A program made the translations under genes and the position numbers. A DNA stretch of 64,000 bases, from positions 5,766,001 through 5,830,000 of the forward strand of contig NZ_CP049143.1 of NCBI RefSeq assembly GCF_011044495.1. The letters are read 5' to 3'. Source of the stretch: Roseimicrobium sp. ORNL1 (GTDB lineage Bacteria; Verrucomicrobiota; Verrucomicrobiia; Verrucomicrobiales; Verrucomicrobiaceae). Shown here piece after piece: positions 41,021 to 49,227 of the stretch (its first letter is position 1; each line of letters opens with the position of its first letter). The notes beneath the pieces were generated by a model. It saw only the letters and a program-made list of their open reading frames with translations, had not been told where the DNA came from and did not search any database.

Positions 41021-43198
41021 ATGCCCCCTCCCCCCTCTCGAGCCTCCGCGACCCTGCGCGGCACGGTGGAGCGTGTGACCTTCCACACAGAGGAGACCGG
41101 CTACTGCATCCTGAAGGTGCGTCCGGAGGCGGGCGGTGAGCTGGTGACCCTGCTGGGCAACACCCCCCGCGTGGTCCCGGGCGAGGAAATCGAGGCCCGC
41201 GGCGCCTGGGTGCAAAATGCTGAGTACGGCCGCCAGTTCAAGGCGGAGCACCTGAAGCTCTCCCGGCCGAAGTCGCTGGACGGCCTCGTGAACTATCTCG
41301 GCAGCGGCCTCATTGAGGGCATCGGCAAGAAGTATGCGAAGCGCATCGTGGACAAGTTCGGCACGGAAGTCTTCGACATCATTGAGAACACGTCCGCCCG
41401 GATGCAGGAAGTGGAGGGCATCGGCAAGAAACGCCGGCAGGAAATCCGCGACTCGTGGATGAAGCAGAAGGCGGTGCACGGCATCATGGTCTTCCTCCAT
41501 GAGCAGGGCATCAGCACCTCACGCGCTCTGCGCATTTACAAAACCTACGGGGAGGAGGCGGTGCAGGTGCTGCAGCAGAATCCCTACCGCCTCGCCGCAG
41601 ACATCCACGGGGTGGGTTTCAAGACGGCGGACGAGATCGCCGCGCAGATGGGCATGGCGAAGGATGCACCACCACGCATCCGGGCAGGCATTCTCTATGC
41701 GCTGGATGAGGCCGCGGGCTCCGGTCACACGTGCCTGCCGCGCCCTCTTCTGATAGAGACCGCCACGAAGATGCTCGATGCGCCGCTCGAACTGGTAGAG
41801 CCACAGCTCGAAGGCCTGCTCGCCAGTGCAGAAGTGGTGCAGGAGCGTATCGACGGTGAAGAGCGTGTGTTCCTCTCCCTGCTGCATCATGCGGAGAAAC
41901 GGGTGGCCATGCACATGCACACTCTGCTTTCACGTCCATCTACGCATCCTGCCATGGACGTCGAGAAGGCCATCGCCTGGTGCCAGCAGAAAACAGGGCT
42001 CGCCCTCGCGGAAAGCCAGCAGCGCGCGGTGAAGGAAGCACTCCGCCAGCGCCTGCTCATCATCACCGGTGGTCCGGGCGTGGGGAAGACGACAATTGTG
42101 AATACGGTACTCACCATCCTGCGTGCGAAGAAGGTGCGCACCGTGCTGGCCGCGCCCACAGGCCGCGCTGCGCAACGGCTCGGTGAGAGCACCGGCCTGG
42201 AAGCACGCACGCTGCACCGCCTGCTGGAGTACCAGGGTGAGGGCGTGTGGGGACGCAATGCGAACAAGCCACTCGAGGGTGACCTCTTTGTCATCGACGA
42301 GTGCTCCATGGTGGACACGCAGCTCATGTCCCGCCTGCTGGACGCTCTGCCGGAGGAAGCCCACCTGCTACTGGTGGGAGATGCTGACCAGCTCCCCAGC
42401 GTGGGTGCGGGTGCCGTGCTGCATGACTGCATCACCAGCGGTGTCGTGCCTGTGGTGAAGCTCACGGAAATCTTCCGCCAAGCAGCGCAGAGCCGCATCA
42501 TTACCGCGGCGCACAGCATCAATCACGGACAGATGCCGGACCTGAAGCCTTCGGCAGACGCCGACTTCTTCTTTCTGGAGCGAAACAGTGGTGAGGAAAT
42601 CCAGCAAACCATTGTGCAGCTCATGAAGGAGCGTCTGCCTGCGCGCTACGGTTTCGACCCCACGAAGGATATCCAGGTGCTCTGCCCCATGAACCGCCAA
42701 CTCCTGGGCACACGCGCTTTTAATGACGTGCTGCAGGACGCACTCAATGCCGGGAATGAGATGCAGTTCGAAGTCGAACGCTTCGGCATCAAGTACCGCG
42801 CCGGAGACAAGGTCATCCAGACCCGCAACAACTACGACAAGGGTGTCTTCAACGGCGACATCGGCCACATCCGCACCATCGAGAGCGAGCCCGTGAAGGT
42901 CACCGTGGCCTTCGATGACATGCTCGTGGAATACGAGCCGGGCGAACTCGATGAACTGCAACTCGCCTACGCCATCACCATCCACAAATCACAAGGCAGC
43001 GAATTCCCTTGTGTGATCATCCCCATCGCGATGGCGCAATTCATCATGCTGGAGCGCAGCTTGATCTACACCGCGATCACACGCGGCCGGCGATTGGTGA
43101 TTCTCGTGGGTGAGCAGAAGGCTCTCGGCACCGCCGTGCGGAATGGTGAAGGACGCAGGAGGTACACGGGGTTGCGGGAGAGGCTGCAGAAGGTGTAG
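41021..43198 (+). CDS. recD2: RecD2-type DNA helicase
   Basis: 725 residues from the ATG at 41021; an ATG at 40949 would add a Cys-rich stretch. The N-terminal ~200 residues hold an OB-like part and a helix-hairpin-helix (GIGKKYAKRI, VEGIGKKRRQEI). The helicase core has Walker A GGPGVGKTT, Walker B FVIDECSMVD, RQAAQSRIIT in a later motif, and at the C-terminus AYAITIHKSQGSEFPCVII (the UvrD-like motif V/VI region). RecD2 is the form without RecBC partners, used in replication-fork and repair tasks. Confidence 0.92.
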   Translation: MPPPPSRASATLRGTVERVTFHTEETGYCILKVRPEAGGELVTLLGNTPRVVPGEEIEARGAWVQNAEYGRQFKAEHLKLSRPKSLDGLVNYLGSGLIEGIGKKYAKRIVDKFGTEVFDIIENTSARMQEVEGIGKKRRQEIRDSWMKQKAVHGIMVFLHEQGISTSRALRIYKTYGEEAVQVLQQNPYRLAADIHGVGFKTADEIAAQMGMAKDAPPRIRAGILYALDEAAGSGHTCLPRPLLIETATKMLDAPLELVEPQLEGLLASAEVVQERIDGEERVFLSLLHHAEKRVAMHMHTLLSRPSTHPAMDVEKAIAWCQQKTGLALAESQQRAVKEALRQRLLIITGGPGVGKTTIVNTVLTILRAKKVRTVLAAPTGRAAQRLGESTGLEARTLHRLLEYQGEGVWGRNANKPLEGDLFVIDECSMVDTQLMSRLLDALPEEAHLLLVGDADQLPSVGAGAVLHDCITSGVVPVVKLTEIFRQAAQSRIITAAHSINHGQMPDLKPSADADFFFLERNSGEEIQQTIVQLMKERLPARYGFDPTKDIQVLCPMNRQLLGTRAFNDVLQDALNAGNEMQFEVERFGIKYRAGDKVIQTRNNYDKGVFNGDIGHIRTIESEPVKVTVAFDDMLVEYEPGELDELQLAYAITIHKSQGSEFPCVIIPIAMAQFIMLERSLIYTAITRGRRLVILVGEQKALGTAVRNGEGRRRYTGLRERLQKV

Positions 43199-43226
43199 CC
43201 GTATGGAGGAATGGAATGGTGCGTGA

Positions 43227-43400
43227 ATGAGGGCGTCAGCTCGCAGGGAGCGGCACTAGCCTAGTGCCGTATGTGCGCGACAATCGTGATTTGACGTGTC
43301 ACACGATTGACGAAGGGGAAGCAACGAAGTGGCTCCGCACCCGAACTGCCCACCACCGGCACTAAGGCTAGTGCCGCTCCTTGCGAGCTGACGCCTCATT
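43227..43400. repeat. Palindromic MITE-like element (44-bp arms, ~87-bp centre)
   Basis: Left arm 43227-43269 and right arm 43357-43400 are near-perfect reverse complements, with one mismatch and two single-base gaps. Each arm ends in its own hairpin (CGGCACTAGCC-TAGTGCCG type), and a shorter inverted repeat CAATCGTG/CACGATTG (43281-43309) is nested in the centre. No ORF is inside. The right end covers the stop codon of the alpha/beta hydrolase gene at 43396. Confidence 0.8.
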
Positions 43401-44544
43401 TCCCCTTCAACCACGCAGAAATTTCCTCCCTCCACTGCTCGCGATGGCTGAACATCAGAAAGTGATTCGCCTGCGGATACGCACTCAGCTGCACCTCAAC
43501 CCCAGCTCTTCGCATGACATCCATGCATTGCCTCACATAGGTGATGGGCACACGATCATCCTCCTCACCAGAGATTACCAGCACAGGCTTCCCGCGACAA
43601 CTTTCCGCGAAAGGGGCCGAGTTCACCGCCTTATCATCACACACGGGCGAGAAGAGAATCACACTGCGGAATCGATTCGCATATGGTGAGACCAGCGTGC
43701 GGGTGACACCAAGCCCGCCATTGGAGAGTCCCGCGAGATGAATGCGCCCCATGTCTAGCGCTACTACCTTGGCGGCATCATCGAGTGCTTCCACCACCAT
43801 CTGCGGTGCACGTGGCGCCTTCCAATTGCCCAGGCCACAGCTCGGTGCAATGATCACCACACCCTGCTCATCCGCGATTTTCGAGAGCAGCCAGGTGTAC
43901 GATTTGAAGCTCCCTCCGCTGCCATGCAGGAACACCAGGGCAGGTGCGGGCTTCGTCCGATCCAGCGAACGCGGCACATAGAGGAAGTAGTGTCCACGGT
44001 CGAAGGGCAGGCCCCAGATTTCATTGTAGGCATCCGGCATCACGGAACCCAGGGCATAGGAATCGGAATCAGCTTCAAGCTCCTGATAGATCTCACGTGT
44101 GTCTTTGATTAGTGGGCCAGCCTGTCTCTGTGTGAAGAGTGGATCCAGAAACGGCATCAGGCGGAATCCCAACATGAACTGGTCCACCTCCGGCAGCAGC
44201 GCCCCGAGTGCCTGCGTCTGGTAGTTCCACTTTCCACCGACATAACGATTCTCCACCCGCGCGCCGGTCGGCGGCTTGCCGCTCGGTGACACACGCACCA
44301 GCCAGATGGCAACGCCCATCCACACGAGCAGCAAAGCCAGTGCTGCGCGACGCAGCCACTTGATGTCCGGGTTCATCCACGCCAGCAGCGGCACCATGCC
44401 CAGAGAGATGGCACCGACTGCGAACAACCGCCCTTGAAAAGTGACGGCCACGATGAGCAGCAACGCGGAAAGCGGAACGACCGCAGCGAACCACAGCACA
44501 CTGACCGTGCGCAGGAGGGCAAGAGGGGTGGAACTGGACTGCAC
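43396..44544 (-). CDS. Membrane-anchored alpha/beta hydrolase
   Basis: About 382 residues from the GTG at 44544, chosen because the frame must start downstream of the divergent gene at 44587 and the sequence before it looks non-coding; no ATG is available there. Two or three hydrophobic helices (LLRTVSVLWFAAVVPLSALLLIVAV and ISLGMVPLLAWM) come first. FLHGSGGSFKSY is an oxyanion-loop type motif, GLSNGG the nucleophile elbow, and HF near the end (YPQANHFLMFSH) the His. The fold resembles dienelactone or PHB-depolymerase-like esterases. The stop lies inside the palindromic element. Confidence 0.7.
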   Translation of the reverse strand: MQSSSTPLALLRTVSVLWFAAVVPLSALLLIVAVTFQGRLFAVGAISLGMVPLLAWMNPDIKWLRRAALALLLVWMGVAIWLVRVSPSGKPPTGARVENRYVGGKWNYQTQALGALLPEVDQFMLGFRLMPFLDPLFTQRQAGPLIKDTREIYQELEADSDSYALGSVMPDAYNEIWGLPFDRGHYFLYVPRSLDRTKPAPALVFLHGSGGSFKSYTWLLSKIADEQGVVIIAPSCGLGNWKAPRAPQMVVEALDDAAKVVALDMGRIHLAGLSNGGLGVTRTLVSPYANRFRSVILFSPVCDDKAVNSAPFAESCRGKPVLVISGEEDDRVPITYVRQCMDVMRRAGVEVQLSAYPQANHFLMFSHREQWREEISAWLKGK

Positions 44545-44586
44545 GGCCTCCAGAGAGATGGCACGACATGTGCAGCCTGGCAACCT

Positions 44587-45180
44587 ATGTCCCTCACAAG
44601 CACCCCAACGACCTCTGGAAGCGATCGGCTCTACACCTTTGTGGGCGGAAAATCCGGTCCGTGGAAGGTGACTTCCTGCCTCCCCGTCAAGGGAGATACG
44701 CTGCCTCCCGCCGACCGCATGGAAGTACTGCAGGGTACGCTCACGTCCCCACCTCATGATACCAGCTGGATGCTCCAGGGCGTGACCAGCAATGAACGCT
44801 ATGTGACCCGTGATGAGAAGACTCAACTGGTGGCCAGACAAGTGGCCCTCGGCAGACCGGAGGCCAGATGCGCGGCCTTCATCCCCATCCGGAAGAATGC
44901 CGCATGGTGGGCCATGACCCAGGATGAGCGACGCGCCGTCTTTGAAGATCGCTCACACCACATCCAGACCGGATTGAAATATCTGCCCGGTGTCGCTCGA
45001 AGGCTCCATCACTGCCGCGACCTCGGAGAGCAGGGGCCCTTCGATTTCCTCACCTACTTCGACTATCCCCAGACGGAGATCACCGCCTTTGAAGATCTGG
45101 TCGCCGCCCTTCGTGCCACCGAAGAATGGAAGTATGTGGGTCGAGAGGTCGATGTGCGGCTGGTATGGGATGGTGCATGA
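44587..45180 (+). CDS. Chlorite-dismutase-family haem protein, short form
   Basis: 197 residues from the ATG at 44587; the longer frame to 44434 overlaps the divergent hydrolase. The C-terminal block RSHHIQTGLKYLPGVARRLHHCRDL, then FDFLTYFDYPQTEITAFEDLV and LRATEEWKYVGREVDVRLV, is the haem-binding half of chlorite dismutase-like proteins, and LHH contains the proximal-His candidate. The length fits the short, dimeric lineage (about 180-200), not the ~250-residue coproheme decarboxylases. Whether it turns over chlorite cannot be said from sequence. Confidence 0.78.
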   Translation: MSLTSTPTTSGSDRLYTFVGGKSGPWKVTSCLPVKGDTLPPADRMEVLQGTLTSPPHDTSWMLQGVTSNERYVTRDEKTQLVARQVALGRPEARCAAFIPIRKNAAWWAMTQDERRAVFEDRSHHIQTGLKYLPGVARRLHHCRDLGEQGPFDFLTYFDYPQTEITAFEDLVAALRATEEWKYVGREVDVRLVWDGA

Positions 45181-45219
45181 GCCATCCCACATGAGTGAGG
45201 TGAACAGATTGCCACGCGC

Positions 45220-45621
45220 CTACTTTTCCACCGGTTTCCCTTCCGCCTGCCAGCCCTTCAAACCACCATCGAGGTGGTAGATGTGCTGGAAGCCAAGCTT
45301 CTCCAGCACTTCCAGGGACTTTGTGCTGCGGCCACCACCCTGGCAGTGCACGAGCACTGGCTTGGTTTTGTCCAGCTTGGCAGCTTCGCTTTCAAAATCG
45401 TTCTCTGTGAAGTCGATGTTCTTGGCGCCTTTGATGTGGCCCTCCTTGTATTCATCGGCGGTGCGGACGTCCAGCACCTGGACCTTGTGTTCCTTCACGA
45501 GCTTCTCCGCTTCTGCCGCCTTCACATGCGTAGCCCCGTCAGGAGACTTCTTGTCTTCCCCGAGCACCGCGCCGCAAAGCATGAGGGTGGAAATGATGAG
45601 AGAGGTGAGTTTCTGGGACAT
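45220..45621 (-). CDS. Secreted rhodanese-like protein
   Basis: 133 residues from the ATG at 45621, which starts a signal peptide (MSQKLTSLIISTLMLCGAVLG). The rhodanese domain is complete: VLDVRTADEYKEGHIKGAKNID then VLVHCQGGGRS with the catalytic Cys, and a C-terminal GFQHIYHLDGGLKGW. It is a periplasmic sulphurtransferase or sulphide-handling protein. It is transcribed divergently from the multihaem cytochrome gene 124 nt away, which hints at linked redox roles. Confidence 0.88.
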   Translation of the reverse strand: MSQKLTSLIISTLMLCGAVLGEDKKSPDGATHVKAAEAEKLVKEHKVQVLDVRTADEYKEGHIKGAKNIDFTENDFESEAAKLDKTKPVLVHCQGGGRSTKSLEVLEKLGFQHIYHLDGGLKGWQAEGKPVEK

Positions 45622-45744
45622 GGCTTTTTCGAGCAAGGGTGACGGAAATGGTTCGTTTATGCGGGTCCTCAAGGTTGATGCGAAGCTCTCTTCTGATTGC
45701 GAGAATCACAGCCTGCGGGTTAATGTTACTGGCTCACCTCTCGC

Positions 45745-48225
45745 ATGGGAAAGAAGAAACAGCGGCGCTCACCCAAAAACACCCCGGCGGAATCTCCCAA
45801 GATTGCGTCCTCTGCAGCATCGTCCGCTCCTGAGAAGGCGCCTTCGCGGCGTGGACTCCCGGTGGTCGCGTGGGTGGGCTTGGCTCTGGTAGCGGCAATC
45901 GGCGCGGGCTGGCTGATGGCGAAGCTGGGAAAGAAGGAAACGAAAGAGGGTCCCGCGGTAGTCTCTGCCGCTCCGTCATCGGCTTCCCCGGCACCTTCCG
46001 CATCAGCACCGCCTTCATCCTCTTCCGCGCCTTCTGCGCTGGCCCTTGCTCTCGGCCCCATTATTGAGCCCGAGGCGCAGGCTCATGCGGGCTACGCCGG
46101 CTCGGCGAGCTGCCGTGAGTGTCACCAGGAAATCTACGACCAGTGGATCGCCTCCAATCACGGCATGGCGGAGCGTCCGCTGAATGACAAGCTGGACAAG
46201 GAGGCCTTCGACCCGGTGCATGTCTTTACCCACGGCACACAGACCTCCGAGGCCTGTCTGCGCGATGGCAAGGCAGCGGTGACCGCACTGGGCTTCGACA
46301 ACAAGAAGGAGACCTATCCTATCGAGCGTGTCATCGGCCACGATCCGCTGCGCCAGTTTCTCGTACAGGGACCTGGCAATCGCCTGCAAACACTGGAAGC
46401 CACCTGGGATCCACACAAGAAGGAGTGGTTCAACGTGTATGGAAACGAAGACCGTAAACCCGGCGAGTGGGGCCACTGGACCGGACGCGGCATGACGTGG
46501 AACACGATGTGCGCGAGCTGCCACAACACCCGCGTACGGAAGAACTACGACGAGAAGACGGACACCTTCCACACGACGATGGCTGAGATGACTGTGAGCT
46601 GCGGCTCGTGCCATGGCCCCATGAAGGAGCACGTGGAATGGCGGAGGAAGTATCCGGACAAAACGCTCAAGGATCCCACCGTCGTAAAGCACACGCCGGA
46701 ACAGAAGATCGAAACCTGCGCCACCTGCCACGCGCGGCGCACGGAAATCACCGGCGACTTCAAACCGGGCGACTCCTTCTTCGACCACCATGCGCTGTCG
46801 ATTGTGGACGAATCCAATCTCTTCTACCCGGATGGTCAGGTGTGGGATGAAGATTATGAATACACCGCCTTCCGTGGGAGCAAGATGCATGCAGCTGGGG
46901 TGAAGTGCCTCGACTGCCACAATCCACACACGGCAAAAGTCTTCACCAAAGACAACTCACTCTGCATGCGCTGCCACGTGGGGAATGTGCAACCCTTCCC
47001 CAAGGCTCCTGCCATCAACATCCTCACGCACACCTTCCACCAGCCGGACAGCGCAGGCTCGCAATGCATCAACTGCCACATGCCGCAAACCACCTACATG
47101 CAGCGGCATCCACGGCATGATCACGGCTTCACGATTCCCGATCCGCTGCTCACGAAGCAGTTTGGCATTCCGAATGCCTGCAACCGCTGCCACACGGACA
47201 AGGATGTGGACTGGACCCTCGCTGCCGTGGAGAAGTGGTATGGCGACAAGATGAACCGCCCGGCGCGTCAGCGCACCCAGGTCATCGCCTCTGCGAAGCG
47301 TGGGGATCCGGCGTCGCGTGAAGGTCTGCTCTCCATCCTGGCTTCAGAAACGGAAACCGGCTCCTGGAAAGGCACCGCCATCCGCATGCTGGACCCGTGG
47401 ATCACCGACCCCGTGGTGTATCAGGCTGTGATAAAGCTGGCCACGCATACCGACCCGGTAGTGCGTACCGCCGTGGGCCGCGCTCTGGAGCCACTGTTGC
47501 AGCAAGGTGGTCCACTCGAGGCTCGCACTACGCTGCACACGCTCCTGCAGGACCCCATTCGCAGCGTCCGCACCACCGCTTCGTGGTCGCTGAAGGCCAC
47601 CCTGGACCTCGCCACCCAGCAAGGAAAAGAGCTGCTGCACATGCTAGATCACAATGCGGACATGCCCAGTGGGCAGATGCAGAAGGGCGCCTTCTGGTTC
47701 GCCCGCAATGAACCGCAGAAGGGACTGGAGCATTTCCAGAAGGCAGCGCAGTGGGACCAGGGCTCCGCAGGCGTGCGGCATGAACTGGCTGTGGCGTACA
47801 GCCTTGCAGGCAAGCCGCAGGAGGCGCTCCACGCCTTGCAGGAAGCGATCAAGCTGGACCCGAAGCAGGCGGAATACCAGTTCAAGCTCGCGCTCGCATG
47901 GAATGAACTCGGCGACATGGATCAAACCATCAAGGCGCTGGAAGAAACGGTGAAGCTCGACCCGCGACATCCGCGTGCCTGGTTCAATCTCGGTCTCGCG
48001 CGAAACTCAAAGAAGGACACCGCTGGCGCCATCGCCGCGCTGAGGCAAGGTGAAGTGGTGAATCCCGCAGACCCCACCATTCCCTACGCACGTGCCACCA
48101 TCCACGCACAACTCGGCCAGACGGAGGAGGCAAAGCAAGCTGCGACGCGCGCGCTGCAGATCCAGCCGAACTACACGGATGCGCGGCAACTCCTGATGAT
48201 GCTGCAGCGCGGGCCGATGCGGTGA
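45745..48225 (+). CDS. Eight-haem c-type cytochrome with HEAT/TPR C-terminus
   Basis: An 826-residue protein. After a basic start and one membrane anchor (about 38-60), a Pro/Ala/Ser linker leads to eight CxxCH haem sites: CRECH 123, CASCH 256, CGSCH 286, CATCH 325, CLDCH 388, CMRCH 407, CINCH 441 and CNRCH 479. The arrangement resembles cytochrome c-554/NrfA-like multihaem proteins. Residues about 500-625 look like HEAT-type helical pairs, and 640-815 are TPRs (SAGVRHELAVAYSLAGKPQEAL, PRAWFNLGLARNSKKDTAGAI). It probably works in periplasmic electron transfer as part of a larger complex. Confidence 0.85.
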   Translation: MGKKKQRRSPKNTPAESPKIASSAASSAPEKAPSRRGLPVVAWVGLALVAAIGAGWLMAKLGKKETKEGPAVVSAAPSSASPAPSASAPPSSSSAPSALALALGPIIEPEAQAHAGYAGSASCRECHQEIYDQWIASNHGMAERPLNDKLDKEAFDPVHVFTHGTQTSEACLRDGKAAVTALGFDNKKETYPIERVIGHDPLRQFLVQGPGNRLQTLEATWDPHKKEWFNVYGNEDRKPGEWGHWTGRGMTWNTMCASCHNTRVRKNYDEKTDTFHTTMAEMTVSCGSCHGPMKEHVEWRRKYPDKTLKDPTVVKHTPEQKIETCATCHARRTEITGDFKPGDSFFDHHALSIVDESNLFYPDGQVWDEDYEYTAFRGSKMHAAGVKCLDCHNPHTAKVFTKDNSLCMRCHVGNVQPFPKAPAINILTHTFHQPDSAGSQCINCHMPQTTYMQRHPRHDHGFTIPDPLLTKQFGIPNACNRCHTDKDVDWTLAAVEKWYGDKMNRPARQRTQVIASAKRGDPASREGLLSILASETETGSWKGTAIRMLDPWITDPVVYQAVIKLATHTDPVVRTAVGRALEPLLQQGGPLEARTTLHTLLQDPIRSVRTTASWSLKATLDLATQQGKELLHMLDHNADMPSGQMQKGAFWFARNEPQKGLEHFQKAAQWDQGSAGVRHELAVAYSLAGKPQEALHALQEAIKLDPKQAEYQFKLALAWNELGDMDQTIKALEETVKLDPRHPRAWFNLGLARNSKKDTAGAIAALRQGEVVNPADPTIPYARATIHAQLGQTEEAKQAATRALQIQPNYTDARQLLMMLQRGPMR

Positions 48226-48232
48226 CGTGCTT

Positions 48233-48261
48233 CCAATGTAGAAGGCTTCTCCAGAAGCCTT
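48233..48261. repeat. Dispersed hairpin repeat, copy 2
   Basis: A 29-nt copy containing AGAAGGCTTCTCCAGAAGCC. It is the inverse of 48353-48381, differing at one position, and its reverse complement matches 31134-31158 at all 25 shared bases. Confidence 0.7.
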
Positions 48262-48352
48262 GCATCACTTGGCGCACTCCTGATTCTCCACCTCCGACAG
48301 GCAAAGATGCAGAGGCGCCAGCCACCCCACCCGTATGCCATATGCAAGCTGA

Positions 48353-48381
48353 AAGGCTTCTGGAGAAGCCTTCTACTTTGG
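48353..48381. repeat. Dispersed hairpin repeat, copy 3 (inverted)
   Basis: Containing AAGGCTTCTGGAGAAGCCTT, this is the inverted partner of 48233-48261, about 91 nt apart. Together they could form a long stem just after the cytochrome stop codon, perhaps serving as its terminator. Confidence 0.7.
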
Positions 48382-48428
48382 AGACGGAGACCGTCTGCCG
48401 ATTTCCGGCGCCTGGCACAGAGTTTTTT

Positions 48429-48444
48429 TGGCACGAGCTTGGCA
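48429..48444 (+). promoter_or_regulatory. Sigma-54-type promoter of the ABC/AttH-like operon
   Basis: TGGCACG-AGCT-TGGCA has GG and GC exactly 10 nt apart (48430-31 and 48442-43) and one mismatch from the -12 consensus. It lies 60 nt before the ABC ATPase start, right behind the hairpin-repeat pair. Confidence 0.5.
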
Positions 48445-48504
48445 CTGTAGGGTATTATCAGCGGGACCTGCGATTCCACTCTTACTCTCCCGCCGCACTG
48501 ATTC

Positions 48505-49227
48505 ATGCCCGCAGACCCCACGCGCTCCCATTCCCCGTCTCCATCAAGTGAACCACACTCCACCGCTCCGGTGCTGGCAGTGTCCGGGGCTTTCAAAAGC
48601 TACGGGGAGCGGCCCATTCTGAGGAACGTTTACTTTACCATGCACGCAAGTGAACGCGTCGCTCTACTGGGACCTTCCGGAAGTGGCAAGACGACCCTGC
48701 TGAACTGCATCGGCGGCGTGGATCGCCCTGACTCTGGCGAGGTATTGGTGGCCGGATGCAAGCTCCACGCGCTGGATGCCGATGGCCTCGCCGAGGTGCG
48801 ACGCAAACATTTGGGCATGGTGTTCCAGTTCTTCCACCTGCTGCCCACGCTGACGGCGGCGGAGAATGTGGAACTGCCGCTGCAGTTGCTGGGTATTCCC
48901 ACGAATGAAAGAGAGACCCGGGTGCGGTCGCTGCTGGAACGCGTGGGTCTCACACAACGCGCAGGTGCTCTCCCCTCAGAACTTTCCGGTGGCGAGATGC
49001 AGCGCGTGGCCATTGCCCGTGCCATTGTGCATCGTCCTGCCCTGCTGCTCGCGGATGAGCCCACGGGTAATCTTGATTCCCAGACGGGTGTAGCCATTCT
49101 CGATCTGCTGGAAGAAGTGGTGAGGGAGACTGGCGCTGCCCTGCTGATGGTCACTCACAGCAAAGAAGCTGCCGCGAGATGTCAGCGTGTGGTGCACATG
49201 AAGGACGGCGCACTCACGGAATCATGA
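48505..49227 (+). CDS. ABC transporter ATP-binding protein (LolD/MacB-like)
   Basis: A 240-residue ATPase. Walker [10 protein letters not shown]-loop HLLPTL, signature LSGGEMQR and Walker [13 protein letters not shown] are all intact and in order. The short size, EPTGNLD form and pairing with a FtsX-type permease place it with LolD/MacB/AttE exporters. Its TGA overlaps the permease start (ATGA at 49224). It is the first gene of the unit behind the sigma-54-like site. Confidence 0.92.
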   Translation: MPADPTRSHSPSPSSEPHSTAPVLAVSGAFKSYGERPILRNVYFTMHASERVALLGPSGSGKTTLLNCIGGVDRPDSGEVLVAGCKLHALDADGLAEVRRKHLGMVFQFFHLLPTLTAAENVELPLQLLGIPTNERETRVRSLLERVGLTQRAGALPSELSGGEMQRVAIARAIVHRPALLLADEPTGNLDSQTGVAILDLLEEVVRETGAALLMVTHSKEAAARCQRVVHMKDGALTES

